Source: Spirosoma arboris (GTDB taxonomy: Bacteria > Bacteroidota > Bacteroidia > Cytophagales > Spirosomataceae). From it: DNA of 64,000 nt. Within the stretch, counting starts at the first letter, position 1, and each line of letters begins with the position of its first letter. The notes beneath the pieces are model-generated. The model did no database searches. It was not told the origin of the DNA and worked only from the letters and a program-made list of their open reading frames with translations. Position numbers and translations under genes: made by a program. Below, one piece after another: positions 36,570 to 45,021 of this stretch. The stretch is from assembly GCF_009754945.1 (NCBI RefSeq), contig NZ_WPIN01000006.1, positions 1 to 64,000 of the forward strand, written 5' to 3'.

Positions 36570-37661
36570 ATGTCGCTCAAGCAAGTCCCTCTTCATCACA
36601 TTCATCAGCAGTTAGGCGCTAAAATTGTGCCGTTTGCGGGCTTCGAGATGCCCGTTCGCTATTCTTCCGACCTCGACGAGCACAACACGGTTCGTAATGC
36701 TGTCGGTATTTTCGATGTCTCGCACATGGGTGAGTTCATTCTCAAAGGCGAGGGCGCATTGGGCCTCATTCAGCGCGTATCGGCTAACGATGCCAGCATT
36801 TTGTATGATGGTAAAGTGCAATATAGCTACCTGCCCAATGGCCGTGGTGGTATTGTCGATGACCTGTTGGTGTATCGCATCAGCGATCTGGAATACATGC
36901 TTGTGGTCAATGCGTCGAACATTGAAAAAGACTGGAACTGGATTAGTCAGTACGTATCGGACTACAACGTAAACATGGTCAATGTCTCCGATGACATGTG
37001 CCTGTTTGCGGTTCAGGGACCTCTGGCTGCCAAAGCACTCCAGTCGCTTACGAATGCCGACCTCGACTCGATGGAATATTACACCTTCGAGAAAACCGAT
37101 TTTGCCGGATGTGCCAACGTAATTGTGTCGGCAACGGGTTACACGGGTGCGGGCGGCTTCGAAATCTACGTGTCGAATGATCAGGCTGAGGATGTTTGGG
37201 CTGCCATCACGAAGGCAGGTGAACCTTACGGACTCAAACCCATCGGTCTGGGTGCACGTGATACGTTACGCCTGGAGATGGGTTATAATCTCTACGGCAA
37301 CGATATTACCGACGAGACTTCGCCCATTGAAGCTGGACTTGGCTGGGTGACGAAATTTACCCACGATTTCATTGACGCCGATGTGCTGAAAGAGCAGAAA
37401 ACACAAGGTGTTCCACGCAAATTAGTTGGTTTCGAATTACTTGACCGGGGCGTACCCCGTGGCCATTATGAGCTGACGGACGCCGACGGAAACCAAATCG
37501 GAGAAGTGACTTCGGGCACCCAATCGCCTACATTGGGCAAAGGAGTTGGCCTGGGTTACGTTCAAACGGCATTCAGCAAGCCCGGTTCCGAAATCTTTGT
37601 CAAAGTCCGCGACCGGCTGTTGAAAGCTCAGGTTGTTAAACTCCCTTTCGTTAAAAAATGA
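36570..37661 (+). CDS. gcvT: Glycine cleavage system aminomethyltransferase (T-protein)
   Basis: A 363-residue protein with the family N-terminus (VPLHHIHQQLGAKIVPFAGFEMPVRYSS, GIFDVSHMGEFILKG) and the GARDTLRLEMGYNLYG and EAGLGWVTKF segments. It transfers the aminomethyl carbon from the lipoylated H-protein to tetrahydrofolate. The gcvH and gcvP genes are not in the window, as is common in Bacteroidota where the three are scattered. A TAAATTTG promoter lies just upstream, and a long inverted repeat follows 3 bases after the stop. Confidence 0.96.
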   Translation: MSLKQVPLHHIHQQLGAKIVPFAGFEMPVRYSSDLDEHNTVRNAVGIFDVSHMGEFILKGEGALGLIQRVSANDASILYDGKVQYSYLPNGRGGIVDDLLVYRISDLEYMLVVNASNIEKDWNWISQYVSDYNVNMVNVSDDMCLFAVQGPLAAKALQSLTNADLDSMEYYTFEKTDFAGCANVIVSATGYTGAGGFEIYVSNDQAEDVWAAITKAGEPYGLKPIGLGARDTLRLEMGYNLYGNDITDETSPIEAGLGWVTKFTHDFIDADVLKEQKTQGVPRKLVGFELLDRGVPRGHYELTDADGNQIGEVTSGTQSPTLGKGVGLGYVQTAFSKPGSEIFVKVRDRLLKAQVVKLPFVKK

Positions 37662-37664
37662 CCA

Positions 37665-37762
37665 GGATTTAGTTGATTTAGGGATTTTCTGGATTTTGTT
37701 TCGCGCTTCTTTGAAGCGAATCGATAAGCAAAATCTAGAAAATCCCTAAATCAACTAAATCC
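37665..37762. repeat. 34-bp inverted repeat filling gcvT-comB gap, with nested hairpin
   Basis: Arms 37665-37698 and 37729-37762 are complementary over 34 bases with one mismatch. The arm words are GATTTAG(TT) and GGGATTTTC. The 30-base loop itself folds (GCTTC/GAAGC within 37700-37720). The left arm starts 3 bases after the gcvT stop, and the right arm ends 18 bases before the comB ATG. There is no T-tract. Confidence 0.92.
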
Positions 37763-37780
37763 CGGTTCAGAAACCGTTCT

Positions 37781-38494
37781 ATGAAACAAATTGACGTTTG
37801 CTTTACCCCCGATTTATTACACCTCCACACCGTTGAAAACACGATTGTTGTCGTAGCCGATGTATTCCGCGCAACTTCGTGTATGGTCACTGCCTTTGCG
37901 TATGGTGTCAATAGTATTACACCCGTCGCCACGATTGAAGAATGTCGGCAGTTGCAGGAGCGTGGTTATCTGGCCGCTGCTGAACGAAACGCCCGCAAGG
38001 TAGATGGATTTGAGTTAGATAACTCACCGTTTACCTATATGGATGAGCGCATTCAGGGAGCAAACGTCGCTATGACAACTACCAACGGGACGCTGGCTAT
38101 TACCAAATCAAGATCGGCGGTGAAAGTGCTGGTGGGCTCATTCTTGAATTTAGATGCTATTGTGCGGTATCTAAAAACCGACGGCTACGACGTAATGGTA
38201 CTCTGTGCAGGCTGGAAAGGTCGCGTCAATCTGGAAGATACACTCTTTGCCGGAGCCTTGGTGGATCGACTAAAGGACAGTTATGCGATGGCCGAAGACA
38301 GCGCTATTATGGCCTGGCGGCTCTACGCTCAAGGAAAAGACAACCTGATTGGCTATATGTCGAACGCATCACACATCCGACGACTCCAGCGGCTGGGTAT
38401 TCAAAAAGATATTGCTTATTGCTTACAGCACGACCTGTACGACGTGATTCCGGTGTTGCGGGGAAGCGCGTTGGTGAACATGGATGTGAAATAG
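37781..38494 (+). CDS. comB: 2-phosphosulfolactate phosphatase
   Basis: A 237-residue ComB-family protein (IDVCFTPDLL, VVVADVFRATSCMVTAFAYG, NSPFTYMDE, MTTTNGTLAI, VLCAGWKGRVNLEDTLFAGALVDRL). The characterised reaction dephosphorylates 2-phosphosulfolactate to sulfolactate. In archaea this feeds coenzyme M synthesis, which does not occur in Bacteroidota. Cytophagales make sulfonolipids from cysteate, so a sulfolactate-sulfopyruvate-cysteate route is a possible use (inference). No comA or comC is in the window. It is 119 bases after gcvT with a palindrome between. Confidence 0.9.
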   Translation: MKQIDVCFTPDLLHLHTVENTIVVVADVFRATSCMVTAFAYGVNSITPVATIEECRQLQERGYLAAAERNARKVDGFELDNSPFTYMDERIQGANVAMTTTNGTLAITKSRSAVKVLVGSFLNLDAIVRYLKTDGYDVMVLCAGWKGRVNLEDTLFAGALVDRLKDSYAMAEDSAIMAWRLYAQGKDNLIGYMSNASHIRRLQRLGIQKDIAYCLQHDLYDVIPVLRGSALVNMDVK

Positions 38495-38498
38495 AAAA

Positions 38499-39836
38499 TC
38501 ACTCCCGCCAGCCTTCGGGTTTAAAGGGAGTTCGATTATCGCTTTGCAAACAGGGAGCTGTTGGTGGGCGGTCTGTATAAGGCCAAATCTTGACTTTAGG
38601 CGTCTCCCTGTAGTCATCCAGGATATAAAGCGGGGGCGGCTCTGGATGGGACGAACGACCATTGAGGGCAAAAAATAAATCGTCGCCATCGTTAATGTGC
38701 TTTCCTGTAGGATCTGCACCATAAGCGTATCCCTGCCGATCAGCCCTGTCGAGCCAATAATGCACCACCGAGACGGCTGAAGCCGTGAAATACCCCACAG
38801 CCTGGACTTGTGAATTAGCCACCCGATGAACATTGCCACCTAAGGCCGTAGGTGGTACATCGACCAAACCAGCTGCCTTCTGGGACTGATCGGCAAATAG
38901 CTTATAGTACCGGTAGGCGTCGGGTGTTAATGAAAGTTGGCGAACATCGATTAAAGCGGGCTGGTAATCATAAAAAGGAATTTGCGCTACCCGTTGCTGG
39001 CTAATCATATTCCCATTGGCAAAGCGATCATCGAAGACCTGAATATCGGAGCTATATAATATTTCCCAGCAAGGGGTTCGGCAAGGATAATCATAATTCC
39101 AGGATGTTGAAGGGACAACAGGTGCATTCGCATCGACTTGCGATAGTCCAGGTGAGGGCGTGAAACAATCTTCATAGAGTTCGTTACCAGCCACGAAGTA
39201 GGTGAAATCCTTGTCTGATTTATAGACACCAGGCAGGATTTTGTGAACGGCATAAACCCCGTTTCTACAGGTTTTACACCAATACTGGCGTTCATAGAGT
39301 TTCCAATCCCAGCGATAATAATTGTGCTGTTGGGCCGGGTCCTGACTGTCCAGGAAGAGGTCATGAGCGGCCGTATAACCATATAATTGGGTAGTAGGAA
39401 GGCTTTTTGGGTTAAAGCGGGCACTTACTTTGGTAATGGGTGGTACGTCCTGCATCACTTGCTGACTGGATACATATTGAGTGTCATCGTCCAGCGTAAA
39501 ACGAAGTTGATAGGCATGGCCTATCTGGCCTTTAAAATCGCTGGGTAGTTGATAACTCCCATCAACTGTCTCATGACAGGGGACTTGCAATGACGAATCA
39601 ACAACAACCATCACTGTCGCTTTGGTAACTGGTGTAGTACCGAATCGCCCAGTGAGGGGGTCAGCTTTTGATCGGTTGAGGTGAATAATTTGGGGTTCGG
39701 CCAGGTTGGTGATTGTCCCGTCGACTACGAGTATATCATTTGTGCTGACTAAAACATTCGTATCTGGATCTGTGCAAGCAAGCGGTAGAAAGAGAGTCAG
39801 AAAATAAATCAGGATACGTGAAGAAATCGAGCGCAT
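38499..39836 (-). CDS. DUF4249 domain lipoprotein, paralogue
   Basis: A 445-residue lipoprotein (lipobox LFLPLAC, Cys21). It is clearly paralogous to the gene at 3771-5021: VVDGTITNLAEP, KATVMVVVDSS, CHETVDGSYQLPSDFKG and GHAYQLRFTLDD are shared, and both end in RTPFKP-GW. It lies 127 bases downstream of the TonB-dependent receptor on the same strand, the usual arrangement for this family, so it is probably the surface partner of that receptor. It ends 4 bases from the convergent comB stop. Confidence 0.88.
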   Translation of the reverse strand: MRSISSRILIYFLTLFLPLACTDPDTNVLVSTNDILVVDGTITNLAEPQIIHLNRSKADPLTGRFGTTPVTKATVMVVVDSSLQVPCHETVDGSYQLPSDFKGQIGHAYQLRFTLDDDTQYVSSQQVMQDVPPITKVSARFNPKSLPTTQLYGYTAAHDLFLDSQDPAQQHNYYRWDWKLYERQYWCKTCRNGVYAVHKILPGVYKSDKDFTYFVAGNELYEDCFTPSPGLSQVDANAPVVPSTSWNYDYPCRTPCWEILYSSDIQVFDDRFANGNMISQQRVAQIPFYDYQPALIDVRQLSLTPDAYRYYKLFADQSQKAAGLVDVPPTALGGNVHRVANSQVQAVGYFTASAVSVVHYWLDRADRQGYAYGADPTGKHINDGDDLFFALNGRSSHPEPPPLYILDDYRETPKVKIWPYTDRPPTAPCLQSDNRTPFKPEGWRE

Positions 39837-39963
39837 GGATAGTCCTACATTGAGTATAGACTAAAGGCTTTTCCTGGACGGCTTTACTGATAATGGCTTA
39901 TATAAAGCCTACAGGTAACTCAGCTACTACTAATGAATCCCATTAATGAGGCCCTGACAGCTC

Positions 39964-42420
39964 CTAAGGCACTTCATCAATCCGTTTTTCCTGCACATCG
40001 GTCTTTTTGCCTTTTTTAGGGTTAGCTGTTGTTTTTCCGAAGCGATACGAAAATGTCAGCGCGGCCCGTGCACTTTGCGATTTGCTGGAAAAATCAAACA
40101 GAACGGTCTTACTCTCTCGTAAAAAAGATCGCTGACGACTATAGAATACATCCCGGGCGTTGAAGCTGATCGACGCTTTTCGGTTGGGGAAATCATACTT
40201 TGCTCCGGCATCGATGCCAAATGACGGATGATACAGATCCTGAATAATGATGTCGGAAGCCCGATAATCGGCGCGTAGCTGCAACGAAAGATTTTTAACT
40301 ACGCTAATGGTATGCGTCATGTTTGCATTCCAGCTTAAGCCGTGCGTTTCGGCCAATCCGAACTGAGGATTAGCCGCACTGTGCCGATAATACATATTCA
40401 CGTTGGTCGTAAACTCCCAGGCTTTTACGAGTGTAAACTGACCAATTAACTCAAGGCCGCTGATGACAGCCCGATTCAGGTTTTGATACGACCCTACGAT
40501 CAGGCTATTCACGGGATTGCCTTCGATTCGCTTGATGACATTGTCTGTTTGTTTGACATATACATTCGATGTAAATGTGATTTTTTCTAGATTTTTACTA
40601 TAGCCAACTTCGATCAGGTGAATATTTTCAGGCAGTATGTTCGGGTTGCCTGCGACGTAATTGACCGGATCAGCAATATCTGGAAACGGGTTTATCTCGC
40701 GCGCGTTCGGCCGATTTACCCGGCGACTGTAGCTTAGTTTCAATCGCTGATCACCGTTCAGTTTCTGGGTTAAAACCAGGTTCGGATATAGCCCGCGGTT
40801 GGCGACCCTTATCGGGGTTTCATACAATACATGATTGGGGTCATAGCTCTGCAAGTTGGCTTTCATATCGGCATCTTCTCCCCGTACACCGACTTGATAG
40901 CTGAAATTCTTAATCTGATTGCTGTAGTTCACATACAGCGCATGCACCTGATTTGTACTGGCATAGAAGTTCGTAAATACATAATTCGGGCCAAAGGCAC
41001 CAGTTACTTTATTCAGGTCATTCACAAATCGATCGGCCTGTCCAGAACTGATCTGAGCGCGATAACCGGTTTCCAGCTTTCCGGATTTACCAATGGGAAT
41101 GCCATAATCGGTCTGTATGTTATAATTTGTATTCTGCCCTAAAAGGTTGTCTTGCAGCGCATCGGGTATGGCGGAAACCAATTCGCCATTGGCGTTATAC
41201 GCAGTGGTTTCGTAGAGGCTGTAATTCGTATTCGTTCCATGAGCCCAGGTAAAATTTATGCTCAACTCCTGCTGAGGTTTCCTGAATTTTTGGGTAAAAT
41301 CCAGGCTAATATCATAGCTCTGATTTTTACCATTCGTTGTATTATTCCGATGGTTTCGCTCTACGGAAGCAAGCGTGGCGCTTAGTAAATCAATCTGGAG
41401 AAACTCATTCCGGTGGGGTTCCTGCGCTGTAAAACTCCCTGCAAAGCCAAGGGTATTTTTCTCTGAGATGAAGTAGTCAGCGCCGGCTTTGAGCGTATGC
41501 CCTTTGTTGATACTCGTAGCCGGAAATGTCTCGTTCGAGTAACGTATTGGGCCTGCCGAATTCAGATAGGTAATTTGCTGAAACCCATTGACATAGGTAT
41601 TAACATGCTGATAACCATAATTTCCATACACATTAACTTTACTGTTCTGAAAACTTAAAGCAGCATTTCCCGTATAATTCGACCGAGTGCCGCCCGTTAG
41701 TGCTACCGATCCATTGAGCCCCAATCGGTTGTTTTTCTTCAGGACAATATTGATAATGGCGTCTCCTTCTGCATTGTACTTAGCGGATGGATTGGCAATT
41801 ATTTCTATGGTTTCAATTGAACTCGCTGGAATCGATTGAAGTAATTCCGATACAGTACCACCGGCAATCAGAGACGGTTTGCCATCAACCAGCACTTTTA
41901 CACCCGCCGAACCCCGTAAGTTCACATTGCCGTCAACATCCAGTTGCAGCGTTGGCACATTTTGGATCAGATCAGATGCGGTGCCCCCTTCGCTGATCAG
42001 GCTCTGATTGACGGAGAAAACTTTTTTATCCTCACCGATTTGCAGGGCCGCTTTTTTGCCGATAATCGTCACCTCACTTAATACATGTCGGGCAAGCTGC
42101 AAAGCTATAAGGCCCACATCGATCGAGCCGCTTGTGGAGTCAATCGACAGGCTGTCTTTACGGACTGATTCGTAGCCAACGAAACTGATTGTCAGGGAGA
42201 ACAGGCCGTTAGGCAGATTTTCTAAAATCAACGTTCCGTTCACATCCGTTTGCGCTGCTTTCCGAACGTTCGTGATCGAATCGGTCAGGACTGCGTTGGC
42301 AAAGGGGATGGGTTCTTTTGTAGAAGCATCTTGTACACGCCCGATTAACTTACTGCTCGTTTGCGCCTGTAGAGGCAACGAAATGCTAACCCAGACCAGA
42401 AAGTTGGCTATCGATTTCAT
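39964..42420 (-). CDS. TonB-dependent receptor, outer membrane beta-barrel
   Basis: An 818-residue outer-membrane protein. Signal peptide is MKSIANFLVWVSISLPLQAQ, followed by a carboxypeptidase-regulatory-like domain (LIGRVQDASTKEPIPFANAVLTD, about 24-110). The plug follows (VFSVNQSLISEGGTASDLIQNVPTLQLDVDGNVNLRGSAGVKVLVDGKPS) and then a barrel that ends RAALTFSYRFGKTT plus a charged tail. It belongs to the OMP_b-brl_3 type, distinct from SusC. It imports or signals for an unknown ligand with TonB energy. The DUF4249 gene downstream and a LytS/LytTR pair that is divergent upstream suggest a regulated uptake or sensing unit (inference). Confidence 0.9.
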   Translation of the reverse strand: MKSIANFLVWVSISLPLQAQTSSKLIGRVQDASTKEPIPFANAVLTDSITNVRKAAQTDVNGTLILENLPNGLFSLTISFVGYESVRKDSLSIDSTSGSIDVGLIALQLARHVLSEVTIIGKKAALQIGEDKKVFSVNQSLISEGGTASDLIQNVPTLQLDVDGNVNLRGSAGVKVLVDGKPSLIAGGTVSELLQSIPASSIETIEIIANPSAKYNAEGDAIINIVLKKNNRLGLNGSVALTGGTRSNYTGNAALSFQNSKVNVYGNYGYQHVNTYVNGFQQITYLNSAGPIRYSNETFPATSINKGHTLKAGADYFISEKNTLGFAGSFTAQEPHRNEFLQIDLLSATLASVERNHRNNTTNGKNQSYDISLDFTQKFRKPQQELSINFTWAHGTNTNYSLYETTAYNANGELVSAIPDALQDNLLGQNTNYNIQTDYGIPIGKSGKLETGYRAQISSGQADRFVNDLNKVTGAFGPNYVFTNFYASTNQVHALYVNYSNQIKNFSYQVGVRGEDADMKANLQSYDPNHVLYETPIRVANRGLYPNLVLTQKLNGDQRLKLSYSRRVNRPNAREINPFPDIADPVNYVAGNPNILPENIHLIEVGYSKNLEKITFTSNVYVKQTDNVIKRIEGNPVNSLIVGSYQNLNRAVISGLELIGQFTLVKAWEFTTNVNMYYRHSAANPQFGLAETHGLSWNANMTHTISVVKNLSLQLRADYRASDIIIQDLYHPSFGIDAGAKYDFPNRKASISFNARDVFYSRQRSFLRESKTVLFDFSSKSQSARAALTFSYRFGKTTANPKKGKKTDVQEKRIDEVP

Positions 42421-42667
42421 GAAGCGACTGATTTGTAACTCGTCTGCTTATCCAGATCCGTTCGCCAAAACTGAATCAGATAGATGGCCACGAAAAATCA
42501 ATTCAACCAGAACGACTGGATTTTAAACAAGCCCCGCGCTTTATTCAATAAGCTTCTGTTGAACAGGCAATTACCTAATCATTGACTACCTGATGGCATT
42601 GATTGAATAAATTGGGCAATCCGTGTAAAAGACAGTAGTATCATCAAATCGCCCGGTAACTTTGGGT

Positions 42668-43702
42668 ATGCAACTAAACAGGCAACTTGTTCAGAATAAG
42701 TCGAATATCGTTTCGCTTCAGCTATGGATCTGGCTATCGGTATTGCTGCTGATCTTCTTTTCCCTTCTGCCGATGGATGGGTTTCCAAGATCTATTATCT
42801 ATACGCTTGTCAACACGCTCTTTTACGCCATCATTATCTACGGCAATATTCTGTTTCTGTACCCAACTTTTTACCAGAAGGGTCAAACCAGTTTGTACAT
42901 CCTGCTGGCGATTTTATTTATTGTTTTTACAGGAATTGCCAGGGGATTTATTACCCTCACGCTGTATAACCAGTTTGTTGTACTGCCAACACCTCGCGAT
43001 ACCGGCCTGCTGACGCTCCTAGGATATATTCCCGGCGGCATATTGACGTTTGTGCTCAGCCTGATTTTTCGGATTGCCATTGCGTATTTCACCCTGAAAC
43101 AGCAAACGGAAGAGATTCTGATTCAAAAAAGTCAGACGGAACTGGCCTTGCTAAAGTCGCAGGTACAACCTCATTTTCTGTTCAATACCTTGAACAACAT
43201 TTACTATGAAGCCTATCGCGAAGCGCCACGAACCGCCGGATTGATCGAACGACTATCGGAAATCATGCGCTATTTTGTGGACGAGAGTCCGAAGGATACT
43301 GTGGCCATTACCACTGAAGTTCAGTTTATTGATAACTATATCGCTCTGGAGAAAATACGGATACGGCATGAAGTACTCATCAATTTTGAAAAGAAGTTTA
43401 ATCCCGATCTCCGCATTCCGCCTATGCTGTTGATGACCTTTGTAGAAAATATTGTCAAGCATGGCATCGATAAATCCAGTACGCAGAACCAGATCGATAT
43501 TGCATTGGAACAGCAAGATGGCTATCTGCTTTTTATGACCCGCAACAAGGTCTTCGATACAACGCCAGTGCATCGGTCAACGGGGTTTGGAATTGCCAAT
43601 CTGACCAAACGACTTACCATGCTGTATGGCTCAAATTTTGAGCTGACCATCGATAAACAGAACGGGTTATTTACGGCCTTTTTAAAAATACCGTTGGTAT
43701 GA
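42668..43702 (+). CDS. LytS/YehU-type sensor histidine kinase (pair 3)
   Basis: A 344-residue protein from ATG 42668 (MQLNRQLVQNKSN), with four TM segments in the first 150 residues. LLKSQVQPHFLFNTLNNIYYEA is the His_kinase motif, and MLLMTFVENIVKHGI plus GFGIANLTKRLTMLYG mark the HATPase. The TAACTTTG at 42657-42664 looks like a -7 box but would start transcription near the ATG, so either the leader is absent or the match is chance. It overlaps the regulator gene by four bases (ATGA). Confidence 0.92.
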   Translation: MQLNRQLVQNKSNIVSLQLWIWLSVLLLIFFSLLPMDGFPRSIIYTLVNTLFYAIIIYGNILFLYPTFYQKGQTSLYILLAILFIVFTGIARGFITLTLYNQFVVLPTPRDTGLLTLLGYIPGGILTFVLSLIFRIAIAYFTLKQQTEEILIQKSQTELALLKSQVQPHFLFNTLNNIYYEAYREAPRTAGLIERLSEIMRYFVDESPKDTVAITTEVQFIDNYIALEKIRIRHEVLINFEKKFNPDLRIPPMLLMTFVENIVKHGIDKSSTQNQIDIALEQQDGYLLFMTRNKVFDTTPVHRSTGFGIANLTKRLTMLYGSNFELTIDKQNGLFTAFLKIPLV

Positions 43703-44412
43703 ATCTAAGCTGTGCAATTATTGACGACGAGCCGAATGCCGTGAATTTGCTGGAAATGTTCATCCAGCAAACTACGCAATGGGAGCTAAAAGGCAAGTGC
43801 TATGATGCGCTGGAAGCATTGACTTTTTTGAAGGACCACAGCGTAGACTTTATTTTTCTGGACATCAACATGCCGCATCTCACGGGCATGGAACTGGCCA
43901 GCTTACTCCCCCCGACAACGAAAATCGTTTTTACAACCGCCTATTCGGAATACGCTGCCGATAGTTATCTATTTTCAACCATCGACTATCTGCTGAAACC
44001 CATTACCCTAAAGCGTTTTCTGACGGCGACCCAAAAGATTGAATCGTATTTCGGCAATAACGAACCTGCCCGACAGCCTATCCAACCAGCCATCGACTAT
44101 GATTATTTCTTTGTGAAATCGGGGAAAGTGCTGCAGAAGATATTGCTGTCAACTATCCTGTATTTCGAGGGCGAAAAGGAATATGTACGGCTCATTACCG
44201 GGCAGGAACAATTATTAATTTACCGCCGATTGAAAGACATAGAAGAGCAACTTTCTTCTCCTTTCGTGCGTGTACACAACTCATATATAATCAATACCAA
44301 ACAACTCACTAAAGTTGAGGATAATCACATCCATATCGCCGACAAGAAAATACCTATAAGCGAAAAGTTTCGGGATGGCTTTATGGCTGAAATTAATAAA
44401 CGGAGATTTTAG
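43699..44412 (+). CDS. LytTR response regulator (pair 3)
   Basis: A 237-residue regulator with acceptor D55 in FIFLDINMPHLTG and K in DYLLKPITLKRFL. The LytTR domain reads TILYFEGEKEYVRLI, SSPFVRVHNSYIINTKQLTKVE and IPISEKFRDGFMAEI. It is coupled to the kinase by ATGA. The nearby divergent TonB-dependent receptor is a reasonable candidate target because the two units share the 42421-42667 gap (inference). Confidence 0.93.
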   Translation: MNLSCAIIDDEPNAVNLLEMFIQQTTQWELKGKCYDALEALTFLKDHSVDFIFLDINMPHLTGMELASLLPPTTKIVFTTAYSEYAADSYLFSTIDYLLKPITLKRFLTATQKIESYFGNNEPARQPIQPAIDYDYFFVKSGKVLQKILLSTILYFEGEKEYVRLITGQEQLLIYRRLKDIEEQLSSPFVRVHNSYIINTKQLTKVEDNHIHIADKKIPISEKFRDGFMAEINKRRF

Positions 44413-44466
44413 TAACTGCTTGAGTAAAGACCTATCCTATTTCCTTAAATACTAGTGGACAACCGA

Positions 44467-44514
44467 TGTGGTCAAATAAAAGATGGCCGCTTCGACGGAT
44501 TGTTGAAGCGGCCA
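44467..44514 (-). terminator. Terminator of the acyl carrier protein gene
   Basis: On the minus strand TGGCCGCTTC (44514-44505) and GAAGCGGCCA (44493-44484) form a perfect 10-bp stem with an 11-base loop, followed by TCTTTTATTTG. It is 42 bases past the ACP stop. Confidence 0.85.
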
Positions 44515-44555
44515 AACACGGTTAAGTTAACCAGTTACTAAGCGTTTTTAGTCAA

Positions 44556-44834
44556 TCAAGCTATCGCTTGTTCACCATGCAGATATGTCATGACGCCTTT
44601 CATGGTCGTCAATTTTTCATAGTCTTCGTCAGGAATGCGAATCCCGAATTCTTGTTCGAGCTGCATAATCAGATCGACCGTATCCAGGCTATCCAGACCC
44701 AAATCGCGGGTGAAATGAGTTTGGTCGGTGATGGCGGTTTCCGGAACGCCAAATCCATTTAGAATCTCAATAACTCGCTCCTTCATCATACGATCTTTAT
44801 TTTGCAGCCCATTGTCTTTATATATAGAAGCCAT
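44556..44834 (-). CDS. Acyl carrier protein
   Basis: A 92-residue protein whose GLDSLDTVDLIMQLEQEFGIRIPDED contains the DSL phosphopantetheine serine and helix II of ACPs. Typical ACPs begin at MKERVIEIL, so an alternative start is the Met at residue 16 or 17. The first ATG gives an extra 15 residues. It stands alone, with no fabF, KS or ketoreductase beside it, so it may be an accessory ACP, for example for lipid A, sulfonolipid or a specialised pathway, rather than the main fatty acid ACP. Function beyond carrier is open. Confidence 0.9.
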   Translation of the reverse strand: MASIYKDNGLQNKDRMMKERVIEILNGFGVPETAITDQTHFTRDLGLDSLDTVDLIMQLEQEFGIRIPDEDYEKLTTMKGVMTYLHGEQAIA

Positions 44835-44927
44835 TTTTGTGCGATTTAGTATGTATACGACCGAATTTTTAACACTTTTTAGGCAGTGGTTTAACCAGTT
44901 GAAGAGTGGTCGTCATTACTGGCTAAC

Positions 44928-45013
44928 GGTTATCATCTAGTAGTAAGTCGTTGTATTGGCCGTATTTCTAAGACTAGTAATCAATGACTAAAAAATGGCA
45001 ATAAATGATAACC
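44928..45013. repeat. Imperfect inverted repeat upstream of ACP gene
   Basis: GGTTATCAT (44928-44936) pairs with ATGATAACC (45005-45013). Extending outward, TTACTGG plus a 7-base insert before the first arm corresponds to CCAGTTA after the second. It lies between the tolC stop and acp start. It is weaker than the other palindromes of this group. Confidence 0.45.
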
Positions 45014-45021
45014 AGTTACTA

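Noticed and set aside
38423..38839. Minus-strand frame overlapping comB and the DUF4249 gene
   Set aside because: It overlaps two well-supported genes and its product shows no family features.
42540..42611. TTTATTCAAT / ATTGAATAAA inverted repeat in the divergent TBDR-LytS gap
   Set aside because: Ten AT-rich bases with a 52-base loop can occur by chance, and the rest of the gap shows no pairing.
42657..42664. TAACTTTG as promoter of the third LytS gene
   Set aside because: It ends 3 bases before the ATG, so transcription would begin at or after the start codon. Kept only as a remark.
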